This document shows, one piece after another, positions 11,051 through 21,777 of a stretch of DNA of 64,000 nt (position 1 is its first letter; each line of letters starts with the position of its first letter). A program made the translations under genes and the position numbers. The stretch is from Lepidodermella squamata (taxonomy: Eukaryota > Gastrotricha), in assembly GCA_047495785.1 (NCBI GenBank), contig JBLDXI010000002.1, positions 62,001-126,000 of the forward strand. The letters are read 5' to 3'. The notes beneath the pieces were generated by a model that did no database searches, was not told the DNA's origin, and was given only the letters and a program-made list of their open reading frames with translations.

Positions 11051-12604
11051 ATGAAACAATTGTGTTACCTGATTTATTTCACGGTTCTCATATCATCGGC
11101 CGATAACTACAACACGACTTTCAAGATGGAAGAATTGCAGGAGAAATTTTTCGAGTTATGCCCAATAGCCAGGTCGAACAACCTGCCATCAGCTAATCAT
11201 CTCCAAACCGATAACTATTCATTGCCCATTCAGGGCTACTTGTCATCCAGGATATTACAGATAATTGAAGTCGACGATTCATCGATGAGGTAAATCTGAT
11301 TGAAAATGTTTTCTTTCTGATCAAAGTCAAGTCATTGTAAAAGCATGACGGTAACCATGGCTTTTCGAATGCTGTGGGACATTCCATGCGGTCGTGATAT
11401 CAGAGCTGATCTCATTCCGGGGTACAACAAGCTTCCACCAAAACGGATTGAACGATTTCAATTTGAAATTCCGGCCAACTCCGTTTGGTGGCCGGATATG
11501 CAGCATATCAACGCCATTGGGGAGTCGAGACCACTGAGAAAGTAAGACATTCCGTTCGCTCAATTATTAACGTCTAATTGCTGAGAATGAAAAAATGGCG
11601 ACTTGCAACAGTGTGCGAAGTCGGATCCGGGAGCTGAGGTGTTTTCTAGGACTGAGCCGAAGAAACCAAAGGCTCCCCCCCAGTGGTTTTTTTAAGCATT
11701 CCTATTGTTAGAGTCCCGGAGCTGTACTCCGCACGATTCTTGCATTCGGAAATCTTACAAGTCTTGCAAGATTTCTCTCACACAGATGTCCATTTTGTAT
11801 AAAGGCTCTGAATTGAGCTTTAGTGTTTCAATTTCCATTCTAAATGTTGTGCTTAATATTGTTCTTAATGTTTGCAGCGAAAATTTCGTCAAAGTAAGAC
11901 CTCTCCGATTTCCCGGGCCCAAGTATATGATTTATTGCGTCCGACCGTTCACTTCAATGTGTTTCGGCTTCAAATACACGAAATTTCCATTCGACACCGC
12001 GTCATGCACTTTCGAATTTGAAAGCGAAAACGTCTCCGAAGAACTAGCGATTATTATCGAATTGTCTGACATAACGCCTGGCTATTCTTCTCTGCGAAAC
12101 GACGACATCTGGTCGCTAGTTAGCTACAACGGAACAATGTTCACATCAGTTGGATATCCACATATAACTCTTACGTTGAAACTCAAGCGAAAATACTACT
12201 ATTTTGTAGCGAATGTATTTGTGCCGACGATAACTTTGTACCTGCTACAAATAGCTGGCCTGTTCATGGAACCTCGCCATCCAGATAGACCGACTTTCTG
12301 CGTGACAGTCAATTTGGCTCTAGCTGTGCTCTTGAGTTTAATTTTCTCACTGATTCCTAGAACTTCAGAGGAGGTCTATTTGATCAATATTGTCACGATT
12401 TTTATGGTGGTTTGCGCCCTCATCACTGTGTATACTCTTCTTGCCTGCTGCCTGAGCAAATTGCCTATAGGGAAGCGGTTGTATTTCCAAAAAGTGAGAG
12501 GAGGCGTGAGATGCATTCGATTAGCCGATTTTCTGACTGCGAGTATGTCTCTTTTTATTGGTATTGGGGTTCTGATATATTATCTTCAAAAAATGCTTGA
12601 GTAA
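11051..12604 (+). CDS. Cys-loop ligand-gated ion channel subunit, copy C
   Basis: A three-exon gene (11051-11289, 11344-11541, 11878-12604) encoding 387 residues, a pentameric channel subunit of nicotinic type. The start chosen is the ATG matching copies B and D (MKQLCYLIYF signal peptide). Exons 2 and 3 have exactly the same lengths (198 and 727 nt) as in the other copies. The features are the same: VWWPDM, the 14-residue Cys-loop, four helices and the very short cytoplasmic loop. TM1 carries FVANVFVPT, as in copy D. An AATAAATAAA polyadenylation signal lies about 30 bp after the stop. Immediately downstream is an SQL gene fragment, which suggests that channel and SQL genes were duplicated as a pair. 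Confidence 0.88.
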
Positions 12605-12642
12605 AAAGGAGCATTGTTGAAGTTCCCCCTCATAGAATAAAT

Positions 12643-12870
12643 AAAGAAACATGATCTCCAAGCGAAATTTTTGGAGAACGTCCATGGCGAATAAGAGGAG
12701 GATTTTGTTTGCTGAGGGAGCGCTGATGGCGCGCAATTTCCTGATGCAAGGTCCTGTTGTAGTCATTGACACGCTGCCTATGCCGAATAGGCGGCTTCTT
12801 AAATCTGATATATTTCTTCGATTTTCCAATTCCTCGGAAACCTATGATTGAGGAAATACACCGATTAAAA
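12643..12870 (+). pseudogene. SQL family copy 2, C-terminal fragment
   Basis: The sequence matches the last 70 codons of SQL copy 1, with motifs EGALMARNFLMQGPVVVIDT and LPMPNRRL. It lacks the N-terminus, repeats and membrane segment. It starts about 40 bp after the stop of channel C, in the position where channel D has an intact SQL gene. It is a remnant of a deleted SQL gene. Confidence 0.8.
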
Positions 12871-13856
12871 AATTGTGATCATTGAGGGCATTAGCTCATA
12901 TATTTTGTGACCAAAAATGACCAACATGAATTTGTTTATTTTACGTCAACCTGAAGGCATGAATATGTGATGTTAAAGAATAGAAAAAACCTCACCCGTG
13001 AGGGTTTAGGGGACGGCTGACGACAGGCGATCGGCTTCAGGGGCCGACAGATCGGCCGCGAACATCCTGCTTATGACCAAAAATTCATAATTTTCGATGC
13101 TATTAAACACTGGTTGCCATTCATTCCGATCTCTGGCAGTTATTTCCGCTAATTCTAGATCCGCAATGTTGTGAATTTCAGTGCTCGCATTAACAGGGTC
13201 GACTTACAAGGTCTCCCGCGTCTAACTGGCTCGTTTGGGCTTTTAATATATTTCACATGAATTTTGAACAACCCAATTTTAAGAAGACTTCTTTTCAAGC
13301 TATCGGTCCATCGGGTTGGCGGTTTACATTTTATATTTTGTGAGAATAAAGTAAATCATTGTTTTAGGTATTATGGATGTTAAAATCGGCCCTCGAATAC
13401 CAAAATGAACACCAATGATTTCGGTCCAGCGTAATGTAAAATCGCCCAGTTTAGGTTCGGTCCAAACGATCAAAGTCGCTCTTGCCTTTGTGCTCTTGTG
13501 ACGAATGCCATCGAAATCCGTCCGGTTTAGAGACATTCCGATTTGGACAACTTTAGTTTGAACAATTTTCAGTGTAAATAAAAGTAACAACGGTAACTAA
13601 ACTCGTTTTTTAATTGAACCAATTACTGATCATTTTTTTTCCTACATGATACGTGTATTTTCATTATTAGTAATCGGCAGAGAAGGCGCGAAGTAACTAT
13701 TATCCATTTATGCACCGGTATCGGCTTGGTAAACAAATCGTTATGACGAACGTATATTTATGTCCTGAATCAGGAAAACTTGGCCATCAGTGTCTTTTCA
13801 TCAACATCGAGTTTATTGGCTATTGGCTCATAATCATACTCACATACTTTTACAAA
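12871..13856. other. Spacer between channels C and D with an empty transposon site
   Basis: No supported gene. About 13200-13320 is homologous to both flanks of the 1.74-kb element at 1568-3311 and shows the uninterrupted site around a single TA near 13246. About 13620-13750 shares blocks with the 5' region of channel C. Confidence 0.6.
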
Positions 13857-15175
13857 ATGGAACGATTTTTGCTAAGTATGTGGTACCTGCTTTTTTTCCA
13901 GGCTCTCGTATCATCGGCCGATAACTATAACACGACTTTCAAGATGGAGGAATTACAGGAGAAATTCTTCGAGTTGTGTCCTATAGCCAGGTCGAACAAT
14001 CTCCCATCGGCTAACCATCTCCAGACCGACAACTATTCATTGCCTATTCAAAGCTACTTGTCATCCAAGATATTACAGATAATTGAAGTCGATGATTCAT
14101 CGATGAGGTGAATCTTCTGCTTGAAAATCCGTTCCTTGTTTTACTGTTTTACTTTTACTGTAAAAGCATGATGGTTACAATGACTTTCCGAATGACGTGG
14201 GACATTCCATGCGGTCGAGATATCAGGGCTGAGCTCATTCCTGGTTACAGCAAGCTTCCACCGAAACGGATTGAACGATTTCAATTTGAAATTCCGGCCA
14301 ACTCCGTTTGGTGGCCGGATATGCAGCATATCAACGCTATTGGGGAGTCGAGACCACTGAGAAAGTAAGGCAGCATTTCCTCACTCTTTTTGAGAAGCTT
14401 TTAAACGAGCTTCATTCTTCATAAATGCTTTTTCTCAAATTTTTCCAGCGAGAATTTCATCAAAGTGAGACCTCTCCGATATCCGGGACCCAAGTATATG
14501 ATTTACTGCGTCCGATCGTTCACCTCAATGTGTTTCGGCTTCAAGTACACGAAATTTCCATTCGACACAGCGTCGTGCAGTTTCGAGTTCGAAAGCGAAA
14601 ACGTCTCCGAAGAACTAGCGATTACTATCGAATTGTCTGACATTGTGTCCAGCTTCTCCTCTCTGCGAAACGACGACATCTGGTCGCTAGTTAGCTACAA
14701 CGGAACAATGTTCACATCAGTTGGATATCCACATATAACTCTTACGCTAAAACTGAAGCGAAAATACTACTATTTTGTAGCGAATGTATTTGTGCCGACG
14801 ATAACTTTGTACCTACTGCAAATAGCTGGCCTGTTCATGGAACCTCGGCATCCGGATAGACCGACTTTCTGCGTGACTGTGAATCTTGCCTTAGCTGTGC
14901 TCTTGAGTCTGATTTTCTCACTGATTCCTAGAACTTCAGAGGAGGTCTATTTGATTAATATTGTCACAATTTTTATGGTTGTTTGCGCTCTCATCACCGT
15001 GTATACTCTGCTTGCTTGCTGCCTGAGCAAGATGTCTATCGGGAAGCGGTTGTATTTCCAAAAATTCAGAGGTGGTGTGAGATGCATTCGATTAGCTGAT
15101 TTTCTGACTGCGAGTATGTCTCTTTTTATTGGCATTGGAGTTCTGATGTTTTACCTTCAAAAAATGCTTGAGTAA
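13857..15175 (+). CDS. Cys-loop ligand-gated ion channel subunit, copy D
   Basis: A three-exon gene (13857-14107, 14167-14364, 14449-15175) encoding 391 residues, a nicotinic-type channel subunit. The signal peptide is MERFLLSMWYLLFFQALVSS. Splice phases match copies B and C exactly (2, then 2). Closest to copy C in the TM1 region, but its C-terminus (GVLMFYLQKMLE) and the stretch DIVSSFSSLRNDD differ. Cys-loop, TM2 and minimal TM3-TM4 loop are as in the other copies. An AATAAA signal is at 15292-15297. The intact SQL copy 3 follows 201 bp downstream on the same strand. Confidence 0.88.
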
Positions 15176-15376
15176 GCAAGAGCGTGGAAAATATTCTCCC
15201 TTAATTATTAATGTGTATTAATGTGAGTATTGAGTATTAAGTATAAATGTGACAATATTGACGGGTTTCGGGAGTAAATTTCGAAATAGGCAATAAAGAA
15301 TGTTTTACAAAATTCCACCTTAAAGATGACATTTCCAAGATCTACGTCATCCCCCAGAATTGATTATCGAACTGCC

Positions 15377-16543
15377 ATGAAGGAGACATGGATTAGCTTT
15401 GCGTCCAGCCTTCTTTCCGTTCTCTTGTTGAACGAGCAGCTGTATGCGAATGCTAGCTATCTACTACGCAATAAGCGGCAACCAGATGGGTTAAGCCCAA
15501 CACGACCTAGAAGCCCTACCCAGAATTCTGTCACCGAGCATTTTCCGCCTGTAGCTCAAATGATCATCAACGGCTCTCCGCCCTCGCCAACTGCCTCGGA
15601 GCTATCTGATGAGGCATTCCTCGATTCTCTTGGGCCGAATCCTGAGATTGAAAGAGGTTATGAAGAATCGCAATCGAAATTTGATGTGCTAATCGATATG
15701 ACTCAAGCCATCCAAGAAGAAAGAGATTATGTGCCAAAGGTGGTTCAAAACACAGCCCCCGAAGCCGAGCCATCACTACCGAGAAGAGATTCAATGAAAA
15801 GACTTCGCCCACTGAACCATGACGGATCGATGGAGAGCTTAGCACCCAGTCCTCTACTGCCACCGGCTAGAGATCACAATAAACCGTCAGTTCCAGCGGA
15901 AACTCAAGAAAAGACGGGATCTCAAGAGAATTTGATTAAAAAAGGGTCGTCTGAAAGCTTAAAATCTGACAGTTCTTCGAGTAAAGGCAGTCATTCTGGT
16001 TCTCAGCAGAATTTGCTGTCTTCCACCGAGCTAGTAGACTTGCCATCTTTGCCAGATTCTCAAAAGAAAAGTTGGAAGGAAACAATTAAGAAAGCATGGC
16101 AGGCTCACAAGTTTTACATTGGCTTATTCATCGGTGCTGTTTTAGGCGCTGCTATAACCGTGGGCATCTATACCCTGGTAAATAAGCCTACTTCCGACTC
16201 AAAAACATCACCGGCAGTCAGCAAGAAGGCGAATAACTGGAAAGATTTCGATAATAAAGCTCGAATCGACATATTGCAGAAGGTAAATAGGGGCGTTGAA
16301 GGTCGGATGATAGGAAAATGGTCCGAGGACGGTTTACTAACAACGATTGCTCGAAATTTCGGCGAAGAGGACAACCTTTTCATAAAAGGAGCGCTGATGG
16401 CCCGCAATTTCATCATGCTAGGCCCTGTTGTCAGCATTAATACATTGCCTCGGCCAAACTCGAGATTCCTAACTTCGGATAAGTATATTCATTATCACAC
16501 GGCATACGGGTTTGATAGCTATGATGGGGGAAGATCGGATTAA
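15377..16543 (+). CDS. SQL family protein, copy 3 (intact, 388 residues)
   Basis: A single-exon gene; I do not recognise the family. The start at 15377 aligns with the starts of copies 4 and 5; an in-frame ATG at 15326 is an alternative. A hydrophobic N-terminus (SLLSVLLLNEQLYANA) is followed by RNKR at residues 31-34, which fits furin-type cleavage. Next come Pro/Ser-rich sequence with degenerate GSxESL and GSQQNL repeats, a Lys-rich stretch (KKSWKETIKKAW) and a membrane helix (about 246-268, FYIGLFIGAVLGAAITVGIY). A conserved C-terminal domain of about 105 residues follows (NWKDFDNKARIDIL, ALMARNFIMLGPVV). Signal peptide and positive-inside rule disagree on topology. It sits directly behind channel D. 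An AATAAA overlaps the stop codon. Confidence 0.75.
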   Translation: MKETWISFASSLLSVLLLNEQLYANASYLLRNKRQPDGLSPTRPRSPTQNSVTEHFPPVAQMIINGSPPSPTASELSDEAFLDSLGPNPEIERGYEESQSKFDVLIDMTQAIQEERDYVPKVVQNTAPEAEPSLPRRDSMKRLRPLNHDGSMESLAPSPLLPPARDHNKPSVPAETQEKTGSQENLIKKGSSESLKSDSSSSKGSHSGSQQNLLSSTELVDLPSLPDSQKKSWKETIKKAWQAHKFYIGLFIGAVLGAAITVGIYTLVNKPTSDSKTSPAVSKKANNWKDFDNKARIDILQKVNRGVEGRMIGKWSEDGLLTTIARNFGEEDNLFIKGALMARNFIMLGPVVSINTLPRPNSRFLTSDKYIHYHTAYGFDSYDGGRSD

Positions 16544-16619
16544 TAAAAATGTTTTTAAACCGAAACAAAAATCGCATTGTACTTGGAAATACTGACATTT
16601 AACGAATTTGAACTCCAAT

Positions 16620-16744
16620 GTGACAATAAATCCGTGAAATGGGTGGTTTTGGAACGTTCGGTAATCATTTCTCGATTGAAAAGCTCCACCTTAAATATTA
16701 TAATATCAACGAAATTCCAGCCTGCTTGCTCTGGGAACGAAAGC
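16620..16744 (+). promoter_or_regulatory. Conserved 5' region of SQL copies 4, 5 and 6
   Basis: TGACAATAAATCCRTGAAAT, AAGTCCAMCTTAAATGCTAT-like and GGGAACGAMAKCATGAA-like blocks are shared with 21630-21777 and, in part, 30285-30392. The conservation covers about 125-150 bp before the start codons, a candidate promoter and leader. Confidence 0.45.
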
Positions 16745-16831
16745 ATGAAGAGCTATATCGTTAAACAGCGTATATCAATTGTTCTTTCCTTACTGCTATT
16801 AAATGAACAAATACTAGTTCGAGGCAACTTC

Positions 16832-17645
16832 TTTTTTTTTTTTTTTATTTACATAATCTTTCGGGTGCGTACTCATGGTTATAACGACATCCCTAGTTCG
16901 TTCATATAGCATTTGAAAAGGTCAATATCAACAATTTCCGGAAAGCAGGTTTTCGGTATTCCGTTCCATAGTTGTATAGTGGTAAATGCGTACCGAAAAC
17001 AAACAACTGGGTACTGCGAAGAAATGGACTTAGTGTTGCGGAATGGACGATGGCTTTGAAAATGTCGACTAACACGGCTCCAGTTAGAGGTGTACCGGGT
17101 GTCAGCCAGGACGGACGCCAGTGCCGCCGATGCGGCGCTGAGATTGAATCCCTAGCACACGTTCTGGGCGCCTGCCCCTTTAACTCGCTGCTGATAACGT
17201 CGAGGCACAACAAAATCCGCCAGAAGATTGCTTTGGAACTACGACGCCAAGGATACAACGTCACTGTATAGCCGAAAACGGATCCTCTCGGCGTTTTGAT
17301 ATATTGGCATTTCGAAGAGGAAGCAGACATGGAGCAATCATCGACCCCACAATTAGATTTGAATCATCAGAAGGTCAATTCGGAGATGTCGACATTGAGA
17401 AGCGTTCGATCTACGAGCCGTGTAGCAAGTTCATCTGCGAAGCCTTTGATTTGGACTCGATAGAAGTACACGGCCTTTATATCGGCACACGGGGCTCGCT
17501 AACCAAAGAAGCGATCCAATTACTTCAAGATTACGGAATCAGCAGCAGTACAGCTGTTGATATGGCCCATCAAATCCTTAAGGATAGCATTAGGATCCTG
17601 AATAATCATCTTTACTCAAATAGCCAACCTACTCAAAGACGCTAA
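16832..17645 (+). mobile_element. 3' fragment of an R2-type non-LTR retrotransposon
   Basis: The + strand frame at about 17041-17270 contains CRRCGAEIESLAHVLGAC followed by RH, the CCHC zinc knuckle typical of the R2/R4/NeSL group just after the reverse transcriptase. The next frame, about 17304-17645, contains IDPTIRFESSEGQFGDVDIE, which resembles the restriction-like endonuclease region of such elements. The two pieces are in different frames and truncated upstream, so the element is dead. A 15-T tract (16832-16846) at its left edge would fit the tail of a minus-strand insertion, so the composite may be nested. Confidence 0.65.
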
Positions 17646-17734
17646 CTAATCAATCAATCAAGCAATTAATTCATCAATTAATCTCATCAAATTATAAACT
17701 TAATAATTTATAATCCTGTGTCTCAAAGGCAATG

Positions 17735-18925
17735 TTATAGTTTGTATATAACACAGTATACCAATAAAAGGTTTTCTCTCTCGACTCTCTCGTAGGGCTT
17801 GATGTTCCGCTGCTGGTTTGACGGTTTCGCTAGGCAGATTTGATGGTGGTGTTTTGCTGCCGATGCCCTGGTACCGGTTTTCCTCACAAAGATGCGTCTG
17901 AATTTTGATCTGACTTGCTTCGTTCCGCGACCCGCCACGATTATCTTGTAGAGGTAGGTCATTACTCCTACATACCGTCGTCTACCCAGTGTTTGTAAGC
18001 TCGCTCCGGTGATGTTGCAAAATCTCGTCTGGACGGCATCGAGTTTTTCCAGTGTTGAAGGGGCGGCCGCGAACGAATAGGGGACCATGCCAAACTCGAT
18101 GAATGGCAACACATAGGTTTTGTATGCATTTTCGAGCTGTCGTAGGGACATGAAGGGTCGTAGACGCAGGAGCTGCGTTATCGCCGTGTTTGCTCTTCCG
18201 ATTTTTTGCTTGATGCAGGATTCCATCGACAGCTTCGAGTCTAAGACTAGTCCAAGGAGTGTCGTCGTTTCGATGTTGACTTGATCATCCTCATGGTGCG
18301 TTTCTTCCTCAGCATTAGCTTTCCTGCCTTTTGCGCCACTGTTGAAGCGTGGGTATGAGAATTTCGTATCTACGCGCTTTTTTGGGTCCATCGATACGCG
18401 GTGTGACTGAGCCCATCGTGCTGCACTCGCTTCAGCCATATCGACGTCTCTTAGTGATGCACTGCCAAAATTAAAATCGTCCGCAAAGGTATACGGCTCC
18501 GGTGGCCGGTAACCCAATTCCCTACTGGGGCGCGTGACTGATCGGCTTATGCCACCGTAGAAGACTAGCCATAGAGATGGCCCGAGTGCGCTTCCTTGAC
18601 AGATACCTGCAGCTTCCTCACGCACGCTCGAAGCAGCTCCAGCAACTAGCACTCGAAAGGACCTGTCGCTCAAGTATGACTTGATGAGAGCGTGTACTTT
18701 TCCTTGGATGCCGGCTCGCCAGAGAATGTCTAGTAGCAACAGGCGATCGACCCGATCGAAGGCGCCACTGACATCCGTTTGTCTGAGGATAAAATCCTGC
18801 CGTTGGTTACTTGTGCTGATGATATCGATAATCACGGAGAGTTGCGTATCCGTACATCCACAGCCCACCAAGAATGCAGCTTGCTCAGGTGGAATGGCTC
18901 CATTTGAAATCGCCGAAAATTGCGA
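17735..18925 (-). mobile_element. 5'-truncated non-LTR retrotransposon, reverse transcriptase (jockey/CR1-like)
   Basis: A minus-strand open frame of about 400 codons carries reverse transcriptase motifs in order: TDVSGAFDRVD (motif A), GICQGSALGP (motif B), FADDF (catalytic motif C) and a later LGLVLDSKLSM region. The upstream endonuclease and the first part of the polymerase are missing. The right junction falls in an SQL gene at about 18925; the first few residues of the open frame are antisense host sequence. The frame is intact, so the insertion may be fairly young, but it cannot be autonomous. Clade assignment rests on motif style only. Confidence 0.75.
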
Positions 18926-19951
18926 ATGCAAGCGAATTTGCGTGAGATAGTCCAACCGTCAACTATACCAGCCGCCGATCCGCCGAGGATTCCTTCTGCA
19001 GCGAAACTCAATACCGAAGGGTCCATAGAAAGCCTAGTGCCTGACAATGTTCAAGAAAGTGACCAAGGCCAAGCTTTACATGGTTCCGAGCAAAGCTTAA
19101 GCCGCCATGGTTCCAAAGATAACCTGACACCACTAGCCTTCAGCAATCTCGCAGATGAATCCAGTCCTTCTGGTTCTCAACAAAATCTGGTTAAAACAGG
19201 ATCTGTTGAGAGCTTATCATCCACTTCAGGTAAAGGAAGCCCTTCTAATTCTCAAAGAGGGTCCGTGGAAAACTTAGCACCCAACAATCCTTCTGGCCAA
19301 GCTAGTCCTACTGGTTCTCAACAAAGTTTGGTCAGAAAAGGATCTGCGGACAGCTTATTATCTACTTCAGGTAAAGGTAGCCCTTCTGGTTCTCAGAGCA
19401 ATTTGGTGGTTCCTGGCATAGACGAGCAGGTAAATTCCCAAGTGTTAACAGATCCTCAGAAGAAAAGCTGGAAGGAAATAATCAGGAATGCCTGGGCAAC
19501 AAGGAAACTGTACATAGGCTTGATCGTCGGAGGCATTTTAGCTTCAGTTGCCATTGGCGTTGGCATCTATTACCTGGCGAAGTACTTGATTTCGCTCAAT
19601 GAAACACCTCCACCAGCAGTGAAGCCGACGAGAAACTGGAAGGATCTTGACAATAAAGCTCGTATAGATGTTTTGCGACAGTCGAACAGGGACGTCGAAG
19701 GTCGAATTGCTGGAAGACGATCCGAAGACAATTTGATAACGAAGATTGCGCGCAATTCTGATAGCGGAGACAACATCGTTATACAAGGAGCACTGACCGC
19801 TCGCAATTTCATGATGCAGGGACCGGTTGTCATCATTAACACACTGCCTATGCCAGATTACACCTTAATTGCAGCAGACAACTTCCTCAATTACGAAAAG
19901 AGTAATGTGATCGATGACTACCATGGAGGCAGCGTGTTTGTGACTAAATAA

Positions 19952-20260
19952 ATGAGATCAAAAGTGTTTGAGCTAATCGGAGAGATATCATGAGATTAAC
20001 TTTGTTAAGTAGCCACAAGCATCTCAAACAATGGGAAGACCAAGATGCAAATTCTGAAATCGGACTTGCTGTTTTTGCTTATTGCCCTTAGGCCTTAGGA
20101 TATGTACCGAAGGTTTAAGATCTAAACTGATAATGCTTTTTTCGGATAGGATAATTCGTAAACAAATAACAAATATAACAATTAGGGAATACCCTATGGC
20201 AAACCATAGAGAAATATAATTTCCTCCCGATCTGGAACCCCTCGATTCGTTTGGCTATTC
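19952..20260. other. 3' flank of SQL copy 4
   Basis: No gene. The first 90 bp resemble the 3' flank of copy 5 (23146-23225, including TAAATAGCCACAA-like sequence), part of the duplicated SQL unit. Confidence 0.5.
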
Positions 20261-20730
20261 CCATATAGCAGGGCTTCTCAATACCTGACCCTCGGCGACC
20301 CCAAAATTTACATTCTCACCAGGCTGCGACCCCTACCGATTTTTTTTTTATTTTTATGGTTTTTTGGTGTAGCAAAAGATGCCTCAAATTCCGAAATTCT
20401 ACGACAAAATGGTCAAATATTGCACAATTTAGATCCATTTTTCTAAAAATTTCCTGAAACTTCTACATATTTGAAGTTCCAAGCCGCATTTTCGACCGGT
20501 TTTAAGTCAAATATTGCGGGTGGCGAGCGAAGCGAGCTTTAGCTGACGCTATTTGTCAATAATTTTCTGGAAGAGTGACCATAAAATGAATAAAATCTTC
20601 TAATTTTTTAGTTTTATCAAAATGATCAGTCGACCCCCGCGACCCTTGGACCGGTCCGCGACCCCTCAAAAATTGGCCCGCGACCCCCGCGGGGGTCGCG
20701 ACCCACCGTTTGAGAAGCGCTGCCATATAG
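20261..20730. mobile_element. Non-autonomous hAT element with 8-bp target duplication
   Basis: The element (20269-20722, 454 bp) starts CAGGGCTTCTCAA and ends TTGAGAAGCGCTG, imperfect terminal repeats. It is flanked by the perfect 8-bp duplication CCATATAG (20261-20268 and 20723-20730). Subterminal GGGTCGCGACCC-rich sequence is typical of hAT non-autonomous elements of animals. There is no transposase frame. Confidence 0.93.
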
Positions 20731-21629
20731 GGTATTCCCTTATTCCCTTCCCATCGGAACTAACTAAATCACGCTATGGTATCATAGTTTTAAACGTTCA
20801 CGCAATGCTTAACTAGCTTCTCGTTAGCGACGCGGCATAAGGGACTATTTGGACGGTAACTTTTTTAACGCTCAGCAAACATAGTACTGAGAAGGAAGTC
20901 CTATTTTTGCCGTCTTTTTTACCGTTCAGTAACTTCATCTCGCCATTGTTCCCAATATTTTACCGTTAACGGCATCCAACTGCAGCACTAAGGCAAACAA
21001 CAGTCACATATACTGTAAACTTGTTTTCTTTGTGTTCACGGAGATCAGTTACAGGAAATCAGGACAACAAGACCACACAATATAGGCAGAAATGTTCTAT
21101 GTTTCGAGCAGACCGAAGGCCGAAAATAAGCGAAACTTTATCTGGTATTCCTCTTTTCTTTTCTCAAGCAAGTTTGTTTCTCACCTCAAAACAGACTCAC
21201 AAAACAGCAGTAATACCAGGACGCTATAGCCAGCTAGCCGTGCGGGCCGTGCGAGCCTTTATCTACCGCTTGCTATCACCATCGGCGTAAAGTATGTCGC
21301 GCTCGCCAGGCGATACTCATGCGAAACGCGAAACACGCAAGATTATGATCTCAAGGTCCGATAAGGTTCACGCGGCGACGCCTGAAAGTGAGAACCCGTC
21401 ATGAACGTCGGAAGAGTTGTTGCCCTTTTTGCTTGGAGCCGCAATTGCTGACGGATATGGCGTTGCGTATCCGTTACAACAACTGGGAGCAATAAAAATT
21501 ATTATCATTAACGTTGTTGTCTTTCCATTTCTCACACAAAGTCTCAGTGAGTGAACTGCGGGAAAGCCGGCAGCTGTCATATTATTACACATTTCTGATT
21601 GTGCGAATTCAAACTCGGCCTGTTCGAAT
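20731..21629. other. Spacer between SQL copies 4 and 5
   Basis: No supported gene. About 20740-20825 (TGGTATCATAGTTTTAAACG) matches 23240-23300 downstream of SQL copy 5. This shows that the whole SQL 4 and SQL 5 units, including their 3' flanks, arose by tandem duplication. Confidence 0.5.
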
Positions 21630-21777
21630 GTGACAATAAATCCATGAAATGGGAGGTTTTGAAAGGTTCAATTGGGATTCAGCAAATGTGGAGCAATAAA
21701 CATTGCCTAATTCAAAAGTCCAACTTAAATGCTATACTACTACGAAATCCCCGCTCACTTGCGTTGGGAACGACAGC

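Larger units (their letters stand above)
16745..19951 (+). pseudogene. SQL family copy 4, split by retroelement fragments
   Basis: The first 29 codons (16745 to about 16831, MKSYIVKQRISIVLSLLLLN) match copy 5. The gene then breaks into a 15-T run and 2.1 kb of foreign sequence, and resumes at about 18925 (ANLREIVQPSTIPAADPPRI) in an open frame to the stop at 19949-19951. Compared with copy 5, about 240 bp coding for the region after the signal peptide is missing at the insertion point, so a deletion accompanied or followed the insertion. The 3' part keeps the repeats, membrane segment and C-terminal domain without stops, so inactivation may be recent. About 80% of the coding sequence is still open. 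Confidence 0.85.

Noticed and set aside
21300-21592. Possible small RNA or gene between SQL copies 4 and 5
   Set aside because: A minus-strand frame and some GC-rich sequence exist, but there is no homology, promoter or structure I can defend.
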